Notes under the pieces: generated by a model
The model's input: the letters and a program-made list of their open reading frames with translations, nothing else
Told to the model about the DNA's origin: nothing
Databases searched by the model: none
Shown here: piece by piece, positions 54,884 through 64,000 of the stretch
Numbering within the stretch: position 1 is the stretch's first letter
Layout: every line of letters starts with the position of its first letter
Source of the DNA: Buchnera aphidicola (Myzocallis carpini)
GTDB taxonomy: Bacteria; Pseudomonadota; Gammaproteobacteria; Enterobacterales; Enterobacteriaceae
Direction of reading: 5' to 3'
NCBI RefSeq assembly: GCF_964059025.1
Contig: NZ_OZ060376.1
Span: forward strand, 186,392 to 250,391
Length of the DNA stretch: 64,000 nucleotides
Position numbers and translations under genes: made by a program

Positions 54884-54890
54884 ATATTTG

Positions 54891-54914
54891 GTGCCGGATT
54901 AAATTTCCCGGCGC
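54891..54914 (+). terminator. GC-rich hairpin after pfkA
   Basis: GTGCCGG (54891-54897) pairs with CCGGCGC (54908-54914) around a ten-base A/T loop, eight bases after the pfkA stop. A GC stem in this A/T-rich intergenic DNA stands out. The following TTGTAAAATAAT is not a clean T-run, so it might be a 3'-end-protecting stem rather than a classic terminator. Confidence 0.55.
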
Positions 54915-54987
54915 TTGTAAAATAATATATTCCATTTATTGACTATAAAATTATTACACTTTATGTGATGTGTTTCAAACAATTTAC

Positions 54988-55749
54988 TCAAATAGTATTA
55001 GTAATTTTTATAATTTTAATAAACTCATCATATATTAAAGAAGAACCTCCTAATAACACTCCATTAATTTCTGGTTCTTCAAAAAAAAGTTTAATATTTT
55101 TTGAAGTGACTGATCCTCCGTATTGTATTATAATTTCATCAGAATTGATATCGCTATGATCACAAATATAACTTCTAAGAAATTTATGAATTTTTTGAAT
55201 ATATTGTATATCTGCAGTTTTTCCAGAACCAATAGCCCAAATTGGTTCATAAGCAATTATGGAATTTCGAAAAGCATATTTTCCCATAAGATTTAAAATA
55301 ATATTAATTTGCTTTTTACAGATATCATAAGTTTGGCAAAGTTGTTTTTCTTTGAAAGTTTCTCCCACGCACAATATAGGAATCATATTATATTTTTTGA
55401 TAATTTGAAATTTTTGTGCAATATATTTATTTGTTTCATTATGAAACATTCTACGTTCAGAATGCCCAATAATTACGTATTTTATACCAATATCTTGTAA
55501 CATTTTTATAGAAATTTCTCCCGTAAAAGCACCAGAAATATTTATATCAACATTTTGTGCACCAAGGAAAAATTTTGTGTTTTTAATTTCATTTTTAATA
55601 TTATTAGAATATACGACAGGAGGTACAAAAATAATATTATTTACAATGGGGTATATTAAAAAATATTTCTTTAATTTAGTGATAAAATTATATATTGTAT
55701 TATTATTTCCATTTAATTTCCAATTACTTACAATAGTAAAATTTTTCAT
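54988..55749 (-). CDS. tpiA: Triosephosphate isomerase
   Basis: Interconverts dihydroxyacetone phosphate and glyceraldehyde 3-phosphate. It has 253 residues (E. coli 255). Catalytic Lys11 (NWKLNG), His96 (IIGHSERR) and Glu168 (AYEPIWAIGSGK) are present, along with the C-terminal YGGSV. An AAGGAATAT ribosome site precedes the ATG. A hairpin with one bulge (55771-55782 with 55794-55804) lies in its upstream region. Confidence 0.97.
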   Translation of the reverse strand: MKNFTIVSNWKLNGNNNTIYNFITKLKKYFLIYPIVNNIIFVPPVVYSNNIKNEIKNTKFFLGAQNVDINISGAFTGEISIKMLQDIGIKYVIIGHSERRMFHNETNKYIAQKFQIIKKYNMIPILCVGETFKEKQLCQTYDICKKQINIILNLMGKYAFRNSIIAYEPIWAIGSGKTADIQYIQKIHKFLRSYICDHSDINSDEIIIQYGGSVTSKNIKLFFEEPEINGVLLGGSSLIYDEFIKIIKITNTI

Positions 55750-55980
55750 ATATTCCTTATTTTTTAAGAAACTAAGTTACTAGATAAAAAATATAGTACT
55801 TAGTCTCTGAGTAATGTGATATATTAGAGAATATATTGCATAGTTTATAAGAATACTTCTATCATACTATATTTTTAGATAATAATTTATAATTAATATA
55901 GTAATTCTAATATAGGAATAATAATGTGAAAAAATTTTATATACTATATAAGTATATTAAAAATATAAAATATTAAAAAT

Positions 55981-57600
55981 TTAATGATAATATTTAAAAA
56001 ATGTATGATTTTGAAATTTTTCTAAAAATATTGATTGTCCCTTGTGTTCTTTTGTATAATTTTTATGTATATTAAGGTAAATAATCCTATTTTTTCTATC
56101 AAATTTATTAAATTTACAAGTAATAAAATCATTAATATGAAGATTAGGGTTGATATTGTTGGTATCAATAATACCATTCACATCAACTGCTAAATGAACA
56201 TTAATAATATTCTTTTCTATTGATACCACTTTTCCTGGAACAATATCGTCTTTTTTATATTCTTGAATATATTTACTAAATGTATCTTCTTGTAATTGTT
56301 TAATTCCTAAGGAAATTCTTTCTCGTTCAGAGTCTACTTGTAATACTACTGCAGATATTTTATTACCTTTTTTATATTTACTTAGTATTTTTTCGTTTAA
56401 AATACCCCATGAAATATCTGATAAATGTACTAAACCATCTATTCCTCCTTTTAATCCAATAAAAATACCAAAGTCGGTAATAGATTTTATTTTACCTTCT
56501 ACATGTACACCTTTTTTATGTGATTTTGCAAATAAAATCCATGGATTTATTTGACATTGTTTAATACCTAAAGAAATTCTTCTTCTTTCTGCATCTATAT
56601 CCAATACCATAACTTGTACTGTATCTAAAAGATTAACAACTTTTGATGGATGAATATTTTTATTTGTCCAATCCATTTCTGAAATATGTACAAGTCCTTC
56701 TACACCTTCTTCTATTTCTACAAAACATCCATAGTCTGTTAAGTTAGTTACTTTACCGTATGCTTTTGTACCTTCTGGATATCGATCTAAAATAGAATTC
56801 CAAGGATCTTCACTTAATTGTTTTAATCCAAGAGATACTCTAGTTTTTTCTCTATCAAATTTTAATACTTTAACATTAATTTCATCACCAATATTAACAA
56901 CATCACTAGGATGTTTCACTCTTTTCCATGCCATATCTGTTATGTGTAACAATCCATCTACTCCACCTAAATCAACAAATGCACCATAATCGGTTAAATT
57001 TTTTATTATCCCTTTTATTGTGACGCCTTCTTGTATATTTGATAATAATGTATTTCTTTCGGTACTAGTCTCATATTCAATAACTGCTTTTCTAGAAACA
57101 ACAACATTATTTCTTTTTTGATCAAGTTTAATAACTTTAAATTCTAATTCTTTTCCTTCTAAATGTCCTGTATCTTTTATAGGTCTAATATCAACTAGTG
57201 AACCAGGTAAAAAAGCACGTAAATTATTTAATTCAACAGTAAATCCTCCTTTTACTCTTCCAGTAATAACACCGACAACAGTTTTAGAGGTTTCATGTGC
57301 ACATTCTAACTTCATCCATTCTGCATATTTTTTTGCCTTTTCTCTAGATAAAATGGTTTCCCCAAATCCATCTTCTATAGCATCTAGTGTAACATCGATA
57401 TGATCACCAATATCAATTTCTATTTTTCCTAATTTATTTTTAAATTGTTCAATTGGAACATATGATTCAGATTTTAACCCCGAATCAATTAATACAAATT
57501 CTTTTTGAATATCTACTACTATTCCGGAAATAATAGATCCAGTTTTCGTACTAATTGTTTTTAAAGATTCTTGAAATAATTGAGCAAAGGATTCATTCAT
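55981..57600 (-). CDS. rpsA: 30S ribosomal protein S1
   Basis: RNA-binding ribosomal protein that recruits mRNA to the 30S subunit. It has six S1-type repeats, of which repeats 3-5 are strongly conserved ([30 protein letters not shown] blocks) and repeat 6 is diverged. I start at the ATG at 57600 ([14 protein letters not shown]), giving 539 residues against 557; the open frame runs 15 codons further without homology. As in E. coli, no Shine-Dalgarno sequence is visible before the start. It follows cmk. ihfB, usually downstream, is absent in the 231 bases before tpiA. Confidence 0.97.
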   Translation of the reverse strand: MNESFAQLFQESLKTISTKTGSIISGIVVDIQKEFVLIDSGLKSESYVPIEQFKNKLGKIEIDIGDHIDVTLDAIEDGFGETILSREKAKKYAEWMKLECAHETSKTVVGVITGRVKGGFTVELNNLRAFLPGSLVDIRPIKDTGHLEGKELEFKVIKLDQKRNNVVVSRKAVIEYETSTERNTLLSNIQEGVTIKGIIKNLTDYGAFVDLGGVDGLLHITDMAWKRVKHPSDVVNIGDEINVKVLKFDREKTRVSLGLKQLSEDPWNSILDRYPEGTKAYGKVTNLTDYGCFVEIEEGVEGLVHISEMDWTNKNIHPSKVVNLLDTVQVMVLDIDAERRRISLGIKQCQINPWILFAKSHKKGVHVEGKIKSITDFGIFIGLKGGIDGLVHLSDISWGILNEKILSKYKKGNKISAVVLQVDSERERISLGIKQLQEDTFSKYIQEYKKDDIVPGKVVSIEKNIINVHLAVDVNGIIDTNNINPNLHINDFITCKFNKFDRKNRIIYLNIHKNYTKEHKGQSIFLEKFQNHTFFKYYH

Positions 57601-57704
57601 ATAAATAATTAATAATAATATAGTTGAACAACTATTTAACATCATGTTAAATAGGGTTATTAGTATTTTCTATAATCATCCTAATTATAGAGCGACTGAA
57701 ACTT

Positions 57705-58376
57705 TTAAATAAGAATTTTATTAATACAATTAATAGTATATTGTATTACTTCTGTAATATTCATATTACTAGAATCTAATATAATAGCATTATTTGCTGG
57801 TACTAACGGAGAATTTTTTCTATTTTTATCACGTTCATCTCTTTTTTTCATGTGCAATAATGTAGTTTTAAAGTCACTTTTTATACCTTGATTTTGAAAT
57901 TCTTGCATTCTACGGTAGACTCTATTTTTTAAGTCTGCTTTTAAAAAAAATTTTATTTTTGCATCGGGAAATACCATTGTTCCCATATCTCTACCATCAG
58001 CAACTAATCCTGGATATCTACGAAATAATCTTTGTTTTAATAATAGTTTTTCTCTTATATAAGCATTTTTTGCTATTTTAGAAGAAAGATGAGTGACTTC
58101 TTTTGATACAATGTAGCGATACGAAAAATTTTTATTGATAATATTACATATCATTCCATTCTCATAAATAAAATATTTTTCTAAATCTTTTAATACATGA
58201 ATTATTTTTTTTTTTTCAAAAAAAAATTTTTTTTTTAATAATAAACATGCAAATATTCTATATATCATTCCCGATTCTAAAGTATACCATTTTAAATAGT
58301 TTGCAAGTGATTTTGACAATGTACTTTTACCAGATCCACTGGGTCCATCTATTGTAATAACAGGAGGTAGTTGCAT
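57705..58376 (-). CDS. cmk: Cytidylate kinase
   Basis: Phosphorylates CMP and dCMP. It has 223 residues (E. coli 227). The P-loop is DGPSGSGKSTLSK, with VADGRDMGTMVFPDA and the KKRDERDKNR segment. An unusual run of T12-C-A9-T10 (58205-58236) encodes a lysine/phenylalanine stretch (KKKFFFEKKK) but stays in frame. cmk-rpsA order is as in E. coli. Confidence 0.96.
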   Translation of the reverse strand: MQLPPVITIDGPSGSGKSTLSKSLANYLKWYTLESGMIYRIFACLLLKKKFFFEKKKIIHVLKDLEKYFIYENGMICNIINKNFSYRYIVSKEVTHLSSKIAKNAYIREKLLLKQRLFRRYPGLVADGRDMGTMVFPDAKIKFFLKADLKNRVYRRMQEFQNQGIKSDFKTTLLHMKKRDERDKNRKNSPLVPANNAIILDSSNMNITEVIQYTINCINKILI

Positions 58377-58459
58377 AACTTATAATGCTCTTGTAAAATT
58401 TATATTATTTATTATTTGTAATATAGGGTATTATTAAGATAATATTTTATATAAAATTT

Positions 58460-59752
58460 TTATGGATTAAAAAAACTAATTTTGTACAATTCTGTAAAAT
58501 AATTTGGAAAAGTTTTTGCAACACATTTGGGGTTTATAATACTCACTGGTTGGTTAGATAATGCAATTAAAGAAAAACACATAGCTATTCTATGATCATT
58601 ATAAGTATCAATTTTAACATGTACAAATTTTTTTGGAGGGATAATTTTAATAGAATCTCTTTTTTCTTCAACTATGGCTCCTACTTTTCGTAATTCAGTA
58701 GTCATAGCATGTAATCTATCTGTTTCTTTTACTCTCCAATTATATATATTTTTTATTTTTGTGATACTACCATCAGTAAATAATGCAAGCATTGCAATAG
58801 TCATTGCAGTATCGGGAATATCATTTGCATCTAAAATAATGCCCTGTAAGTGATTTTTGAAACATTCTACATAATTCTTTCCCCAAAAAATTTTTGCACC
58901 CATATTTTCTAAAATATCAATAAATTTAATATCACCTTGTATACTATTTTTATGAATTCCAGTAACACGTACTGATTTACCTTTAATAGCTGCTGCAGCA
59001 AGAAAATAAGATGCAGAAGAAGCATCTCCTTCAATATGATATTCTCCAGGGGAAGAATATTTTTGGTTGCCTTGAATGTAAAAATTTTTGTATTGATCAT
59101 TCTTAATTGTAATTCCAAAACTTTTCATAATACTGAGTGTAATATCAATATATGGTCTAGATACTAATTCTCCATCAACAACAATGTGAGTATCTATTTT
59201 CGATAAAGGTGCAGATATTAATAAAGCAGTCAAAAATTGACTAGAAATATTACTTTTAACAAGAATTTTACCTCCTGAAAATCCTCCTTTAATTAATATT
59301 GGGAAATAATTTTTTTTTTTAATATATTGAATAATTGCTCCACCTTGCTTTAATGCATCAATTAGGTCTTTAATAGGTCTTTCTTGCATTCTATCATCTC
59401 CAGTAACCACTATTTCTCGATTTTGTGATGATAATATAGCTGTTAATGGACGTATTGCAGTACCTGCATTTCCTAAAAACAAAGAAGATGTATTATGTAT
59501 ATTTAATTTTCCAGAACATCCCTGAATGATACAGGTTGTATTATTATCTTTGAGAGTAAAATGAATTCCTAATTTTTTTAATGCATGTAACATATAATAA
59601 ATATCATCACTATTTAATAAATTTTTCAGCAATGTAGTCCCGCAAGACATTGCTGCTATTAATAAAGATCGATTTGAAATACTTTTAGATCCTGGTAATA
59701 CTACATTACCATGTACATATGATATTGGATTTAAAGTTAATATATCATTCAT
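58460..59752 (-). CDS. aroA: 3-phosphoshikimate 1-carboxyvinyltransferase (EPSP synthase)
   Basis: Sixth shikimate-pathway step, supplying chorismate for tryptophan and phenylalanine. It has 430 residues (E. coli 427). [13 protein letters not shown] and [12 protein letters not shown] are intact, with the DRLHAM and YNDHRIAM blocks. I start at the ATG at 59752, set by AGGAA eight bases upstream and by similarity; the open frame runs 13 codons further. It follows serC, as in E. coli. Confidence 0.97.
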   Translation of the reverse strand: MNDILTLNPISYVHGNVVLPGSKSISNRSLLIAAMSCGTTLLKNLLNSDDIYYMLHALKKLGIHFTLKDNNTTCIIQGCSGKLNIHNTSSLFLGNAGTAIRPLTAILSSQNREIVVTGDDRMQERPIKDLIDALKQGGAIIQYIKKKNYFPILIKGGFSGGKILVKSNISSQFLTALLISAPLSKIDTHIVVDGELVSRPYIDITLSIMKSFGITIKNDQYKNFYIQGNQKYSSPGEYHIEGDASSASYFLAAAAIKGKSVRVTGIHKNSIQGDIKFIDILENMGAKIFWGKNYVECFKNHLQGIILDANDIPDTAMTIAMLALFTDGSITKIKNIYNWRVKETDRLHAMTTELRKVGAIVEEKRDSIKIIPPKKFVHVKIDTYNDHRIAMCFSLIALSNQPVSIINPKCVAKTFPNYFTELYKISFFNP

Positions 59753-59826
59753 ATTATATTTCCTAAAATTAAATACAAATCTTAAAACCATGGGAATAAT
59801 TTTGACTTTTCAAATCACATATCTTA

Positions 59827-60915
59827 CTAACCAAATTTTTTCTCAAAATATGTCATAAATTCAGTCAGTTGATATATTCCCTCTATTGGCATCGCATTAT
59901 AAGTAGATGCACGAAATCCTCCTATTACTTTATGTCCTTTTAAAAATTTTAATCCTCTTAAATGAGCTTCTTGTACAAATAAATTATCTAATTTATGATC
60001 ATATATATTAAATGTAATATTCATGTCAGATCTATTATTAACATGAATATTATTATTATAAAATTCACTACTATCAATTTTTTGATATAATAATTTTGAT
60101 TTTTTTTTATTTATTTTTTCAAAGTATTTGATACCACCTTTTTTTTGCATCCATTCCAGAACTAAACTTGATACATACCAAGAAAAAGTAACAGGGGTAT
60201 TAAACATTGATTGAGAAAAAAAATTTTTTTTATAATCTAAAATAGAGGGTAAAAAAGGATTATTTTTTGTTAATAAATTTTTTTTTATAATAACAACAGT
60301 CATACCTGCAGGACCAATGTTTTTTTGTGCACTAGCATATATTAAGTCGTATTTATTAATATCAATACTACGGGATAATAAATAAGAAGAAAAATCTCCT
60401 ATAATAATTTTATTTTCAAAATTGGGTTCTTCATGTATTGCAATACCTTCAATAGTTTCATTAGGACAATAATGCATATAAATTGATTTTTTATTTATTT
60501 TCCAATTTTTCATTTCTAAAATATATTTTGTACTATTTTCCATTTTTTGAACATTAATATTGTCTACTAAGCAATATTTTTTTGCTTCTAACATAGATTG
60601 TTGTGACCAATAACCACTATTAATATAATCTGCAGAATCTTTCGAAGATAATAAATTCATAGGAATAGCAGAGAACTGACCTCTTGCTCCTCCCTGCAAA
60701 AATAAAACAGCATATTGATCTGATATATTTAGTAAATCTCTTAAGCTATTTTCTAAATTGTTAACAATTACTGAAAACTCTCTACTGCGATGGCTAATTT
60801 CTATAACAGAAGTTCCAATATTATTCCAATTTAAAAAATCTTTTTTTATATCTTTTAAAACTTCTCTAGGTAATATAGCAGGTCCAGCACTAAAATTATA
60901 TGTTTGTGTATTCAT
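59827..60915 (-). CDS. serC: Phosphoserine aminotransferase
   Basis: PLP enzyme of serine synthesis, also used in pyridoxine synthesis. It has 362 residues, as in E. coli. The PLP lysine is Lys198 in YASAQKNIGPAG, with FSAGPA at the start and GGFRASTYNAMP near the end. It lies in the serS-serC-aroA-cmk-rpsA order. No serA or serB is in the window. Confidence 0.97.
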   Translation of the reverse strand: MNTQTYNFSAGPAILPREVLKDIKKDFLNWNNIGTSVIEISHRSREFSVIVNNLENSLRDLLNISDQYAVLFLQGGARGQFSAIPMNLLSSKDSADYINSGYWSQQSMLEAKKYCLVDNINVQKMENSTKYILEMKNWKINKKSIYMHYCPNETIEGIAIHEEPNFENKIIIGDFSSYLLSRSIDINKYDLIYASAQKNIGPAGMTVVIIKKNLLTKNNPFLPSILDYKKNFFSQSMFNTPVTFSWYVSSLVLEWMQKKGGIKYFEKINKKKSKLLYQKIDSSEFYNNNIHVNNRSDMNITFNIYDHKLDNLFVQEAHLRGLKFLKGHKVIGGFRASTYNAMPIEGIYQLTEFMTYFEKKFG

Positions 60916-60968
60916 ATTTTTATTTCAAGTATGTTATATATATATCGTTAATACGATATATATAATAA

Positions 60969-62264
60969 TTAATGAATAAATTTTATACCTTTCATATATT
61001 TTTGACACAATATTTCTGGTATTTCGATTTTTCCATCAGCATGTTGATAATTTTCTAGAATAGCAGCTAATGTTCTTCCAATAGCTAATCCTGAACCATT
61101 AATTGTATGTAATAATTTTTTTTTGTGTATACTATTTTGAAAATATTTTGCATTTATTCGTCTTGCTTGAAAATCTAACATATTAGAACAAGAAGAAATT
61201 TCCTGATAGTTATTTTTAGAAGGCAACCAAACTTCTAAATCATATGTTTTAGCAGAAGCAAAACTAGTATCTCCAGTGCATAATAAAGTTTTTCTATAAG
61301 GTAGTTTTAATAACCTTAATATTCTTTCTGCATGAAATGTAATCATTTCTAAGCTAATCATAGAAAATTCAGAACAATGTACTTGAAAAATTTCCACTTT
61401 ATCAAATTGATGCATTCTAAGCAATCCTCTTGTATTGCTCCCATAAGATAAATTTTCAGCACGAAAACAAGGAGAATATGCAGTTAACATAATTGGTAAA
61501 TCATTTTCATTAATAACTTTATTTTTAAAAAAATTTGTTAATGGAACTTCTGCAGTTGGTATCAAAATATATTTATTATTATTTTTATTTTTATGCATCG
61601 TAGACACATAAAACAATTCTTTTTCAAATTTTGGTAGTTGCCCTGCACCATACATGCTATTGTAATTTACCAAATAAGGTACATATATTTCTAAATAACC
61701 ATGCTCTGTAGTATGTACATCTAACATAAACTGTCCTAGTGCTCGATATAATAATGCCATTTTATCTTTCATTACTACAAAACGAGAACTAGAAATTTCA
61801 TTTGCAGAAAACCAATCAAATCCATTGATTTGCTTTCCTAATTCGACGTGATCTTTAATTTGAAAATTATATTTTTTAATTTTTCCCCAATAAGAGATAT
61901 TTTTATTTTCAGAACAATTTTTACCAATAGGTACAGAATCATCAGGAATATTTGGTATAGATAATAAAAATTTTTTTATTTTTTTTTGTATAGATTTTAA
62001 TTCTATGTTTTTACTAATTAAAATCTTTTTAATCTTGATCACTTTATCAGTAACTTCTGAGTATGGTTTTTGAGAATTTTTTAATTCTCCAATTAACTTA
62101 GATAAAGAATTATATTTAGATCGTAAATGTTCTGTTTCGATTTGTAATTTTTTACGATCATTTTCTATTGATAAAAATAATTCAGTATTTAAAATAAATC
62201 CTTTATTTTTTAATTTCTTAGCAACTTTGTCATATTCGTATCGTAATACATTTATATCAATCAT
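60969..62264 (-). CDS. serS: Seryl-tRNA synthetase
   Basis: Class II synthetase for serine. It has 431 residues (E. coli 430). The N-terminal coiled coil (about 27-100), which grips the long variable arm of tRNA-Ser, is lysine-rich but complete. Motif 2 is FRAENLSYGSNTRGLLRMHQF, and motif 3 is NGSGLAIGRTLAAILEN. It is divergent from trxB, with 182 A/T-rich bases between. Confidence 0.97.
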   Translation of the reverse strand: MIDINVLRYEYDKVAKKLKNKGFILNTELFLSIENDRKKLQIETEHLRSKYNSLSKLIGELKNSQKPYSEVTDKVIKIKKILISKNIELKSIQKKIKKFLLSIPNIPDDSVPIGKNCSENKNISYWGKIKKYNFQIKDHVELGKQINGFDWFSANEISSSRFVVMKDKMALLYRALGQFMLDVHTTEHGYLEIYVPYLVNYNSMYGAGQLPKFEKELFYVSTMHKNKNNNKYILIPTAEVPLTNFFKNKVINENDLPIMLTAYSPCFRAENLSYGSNTRGLLRMHQFDKVEIFQVHCSEFSMISLEMITFHAERILRLLKLPYRKTLLCTGDTSFASAKTYDLEVWLPSKNNYQEISSCSNMLDFQARRINAKYFQNSIHKKKLLHTINGSGLAIGRTLAAILENYQHADGKIEIPEILCQKYMKGIKFIH

Positions 62265-62446
62265 ATGTATCTACTTTCTAATTAGTTATATTATAATAAT
62301 ATATAATAATCAATGTTATACAACTTTTTAAATATCATGAAAATAAAATTTTATATATACAGTATAATACTATATAATGTATAAAATAAATACTATATTT
62401 AATATTCATACTATATACTATATTTTCAATCAATTCGAGCACATTT

Positions 62447-63421
62447 ATGTTACATAAAATACAGAGTAAAAATGAAAAATTAATTATCATTGGATCAGGT
62501 CCGGCAGGTTACACAGCAGCGATATATGCTGCAAGAGCAAATTTACAACCAATATTAATTACTGGTTTACAAAAAGGAGGCCAATTAATTCAAACAAACC
62601 AAATTGAAAATTGGCCCGGAAAATTTAAAAAAACAACCGGTATAGAATTAATGGATAGTCTCGAAAAACATGCTTCGAAATTACATACAACAATTATTTC
62701 AGATCAAGTTTTAGATATAAAAATTTTTAAAAATATTTTTCAAATACAGTGCGAAGAAAAAGAATATACTAGTCATTCTATTATTATAGCTACAGGATCA
62801 TCACCACGTTATTTGGGTTTAGAAAACGAACAAAAATTTCTTGGTAAGGGTATATCAACATGTGCCACTTGTGATGGTTTTTTTTATAAAAATCAAGATG
62901 TTGCTGTTGTGGGTGGTGGAAATACAGCTATTGAAGAATCTTTATATTTATCAAATATTGTTAATGTAGTACATTTAGTACATCGCAATAAAATATTTAA
63001 AGCAGAAAAAATTTTGATAAATAGATTATATGAAAAAATTCATTCAGGAAATATTGTATTGCATACAGATTATATTATTAAAAGAATTATAGTTAATCAC
63101 CAGAGAGTTGTAAAAATCAAACTTCTCTCTAATAATACTACTAAAAATACAAAAGAAATACCTATTTCAGGTTTATTTATTGCTATCGGAAGCCTTCCAA
63201 ACACAAAAATATTTAAAAATATAATAGAAATGAAAAAAGGATATATTAAAACACAAAAAACAATAGAAAATTATACAACACAAACAAATGTACCAGGAAT
63301 TTTTGCCGCTGGAGATGTTGTAGATTATATTTATAAACAAGCTATAACATCTGCTGCTAGTGGATGTATGGCTGCATTAGATGCAGAAAAATATTTAAAT
63401 ACATTAAATTTACAAAATTAA
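62447..63421 (+). CDS. trxB: Thioredoxin reductase
   Basis: FAD enzyme that reduces thioredoxin with NADPH. It has 324 residues (E. coli 321). FAD site GSGPAGYTAAIYAARA, redox pair Cys139/Cys142 (CATCDGFF), NADPH site GGGNTAIEE and C-terminal FAAGDVVD are intact. infA follows after 25 bases, with a GAGG ribosome site. Confidence 0.97.
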   Translation: MLHKIQSKNEKLIIIGSGPAGYTAAIYAARANLQPILITGLQKGGQLIQTNQIENWPGKFKKTTGIELMDSLEKHASKLHTTIISDQVLDIKIFKNIFQIQCEEKEYTSHSIIIATGSSPRYLGLENEQKFLGKGISTCATCDGFFYKNQDVAVVGGGNTAIEESLYLSNIVNVVHLVHRNKIFKAEKILINRLYEKIHSGNIVLHTDYIIKRIIVNHQRVVKIKLLSNNTTKNTKEIPISGLFIAIGSLPNTKIFKNIIEMKKGYIKTQKTIENYTTQTNVPGIFAAGDVVDYIYKQAITSAASGCMAALDAEKYLNTLNLQN

Positions 63422-63446
63422 TATCCATATTTTTTAGAGGTATTTT

Positions 63447-63665
63447 ATGATAAAAGAAAAGAATATCGAAATGCAAGGAAGTATTATCAATACATTACCT
63501 AATACAATGTTTAAAGTGCAACTTGAAAATGGACATATCATAACAGCACATATATCAGGAAAAATGAGAAAAAACTATATTCGTATTTTAACTGGTGATA
63601 AAGTAACAGTAGAATTAACACCATATGATTTAACTAAGGGACGTATTATTTTTAGAAGTAGATAA
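63447..63665 (+). CDS. infA: Translation initiation factor IF-1
   Basis: Small S1/OB-fold factor that fills the A site during initiation. It has 72 residues, exactly the usual length. [22 protein letters not shown] and the C-terminal [16 protein letters not shown] match E. coli closely. Confidence 0.98.
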   Translation: MIKEKNIEMQGSIINTLPNTMFKVQLENGHIITAHISGKMRKNYIRILTGDKVTVELTPYDLTKGRIIFRSR

Positions 63666-63693
63666 AATTTTATAAAATATATAGGAGTTAAAT

Positions 63694-64000
63694 ATGCGTA
63701 CAAAATATTGTGGAGATATTCATTTCTCAGATCTTAATAAAAAAGTTATTTTATGTGGTTGGGTCGTATGCAAAAGAAATTTTGGTAATTTTATTTTTAT
63801 TGATATGAGAGATTACACAGGAATCATACAAATATTTTGTAAAAATAACAATACTTCTGATTTTCACAATGCAAGAAAATTAAAAAATGAATTTTGCATT
63901 CAAGTAACAGGAATTGTGGCAGAACGAGCACAAAAAAATAAAAATAAAACTATTAAAACTGGAGAATTAGAAATAATTTCTGAAAAAATTATAATTTTAA
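63694..64000 (+). CDS. aspS: Aspartyl-tRNA synthetase, 5' part (partial)
   Basis: First 102 codons of the class II synthetase for aspartate, cut by the window end. MRTKYCGDIHFSDL, LCGWV, FIFIDMRD and NEFCIQVTG match the N-terminal anticodon-binding OB domain of E. coli AspRS. An AGGAG site lies seven bases before the ATG. It is probably co-transcribed with infA. Confidence 0.96.
   Translation, partial: MRTKYCGDIHFSDLNKKVILCGWVVCKRNFGNFIFIDMRDYTGIIQIFCKNNNTSDFHNARKLKNEFCIQVTGIVAERAQKNKNKTIKTGELEIISEKIIIL

Overview
This is a stretch of a strongly A/T-rich, gene-dense chromosome from an obligate insect endosymbiont of the Buchnera aphidicola type. Almost every reading frame is a recognisable orthologue of an Enterobacterales (E. 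coli-like) protein. Intergenic DNA is nearly pure A/T. The local gene orders (flhB-flhA / argS / rrs; trpDC(F)BA; glyA / bioD-bioB / bioA / pgl / mfd; sucAB-gpmA-pfkA / tpiA / rpsA-cmk-aroA-serC-serS / trxB-infA-aspS) are those I associate with Buchnera. The 16S gene stands apart from 23S/5S, another Buchnera hallmark. I see no phage, insertion sequence, CRISPR array or other mobile DNA. I cannot name the aphid host.

Layout. 1-10 kb: the 3' part of dnaE, proS, the export-apparatus genes flhB (frameshifted) and flhA, and argS. 10-13 kb: 16S rRNA with its promoter, boxA and RNase III stem, then tRNA-Ile, tRNA-Ala, dnaQ and tRNA-Asp. 13-20 kb: gpt, grpE, smpB and tadA, facing the acpS-era-rnc-lepB-lepA run. 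20-29.9 kb: mnmA, purB, fabI, rnb, ychE, lipB, lipA, ribA, yciA and a shrunken yciB-like gene. 30-34.5 kb: trpDC(F)BA without trpE/trpG. 34.4-35 kb: a 546-base region with no recognisable gene. 35-43 kb: suhB, rlmN, hisS, glyA and the biotin genes bioD, bioB, bioA. 43-49 kb: pgl, an N-terminally shortened mfd, gapA, fldA and ybgI. 49-64 kb: sucA (frameshifted), sucB, gpmA, pfkA, tpiA, rpsA, cmk, aroA, serC, serS, trxB, infA and the start of aspS.

How the genes fit together. The window supplies information-processing genes, central carbon steps (pgl, gapA, gpmA, pfkA, tpiA, 2-oxoglutarate dehydrogenase E1/E2) and host-provisioning pathways (late tryptophan synthesis, aroA, serC/glyA, biotin, lipoate, ribA). 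Three radical-SAM enzymes (LipA, BioB, RlmN) share the window with FldA, the flavodoxin that typically feeds such enzymes electrons.

The most interesting signals are of reductive evolution rather than a new mobile system. (1) sucA and flhB are each split by one frameshift exactly at a homopolymer (A15 and T13). Both need the same one-base change, which suggests transcriptional slippage. (2) SuhB keeps its fold but has lost every metal-binding catalytic residue, while the rrs leader keeps a clear boxA; this is consistent with SuhB surviving only for its role in rRNA antitermination. (3) FlhB has lost the NPTH self-cleavage motif. (4) The ProRS editing domain, the SucB subunit-binding domain and the Mfd N-terminal half are eroded or gone.
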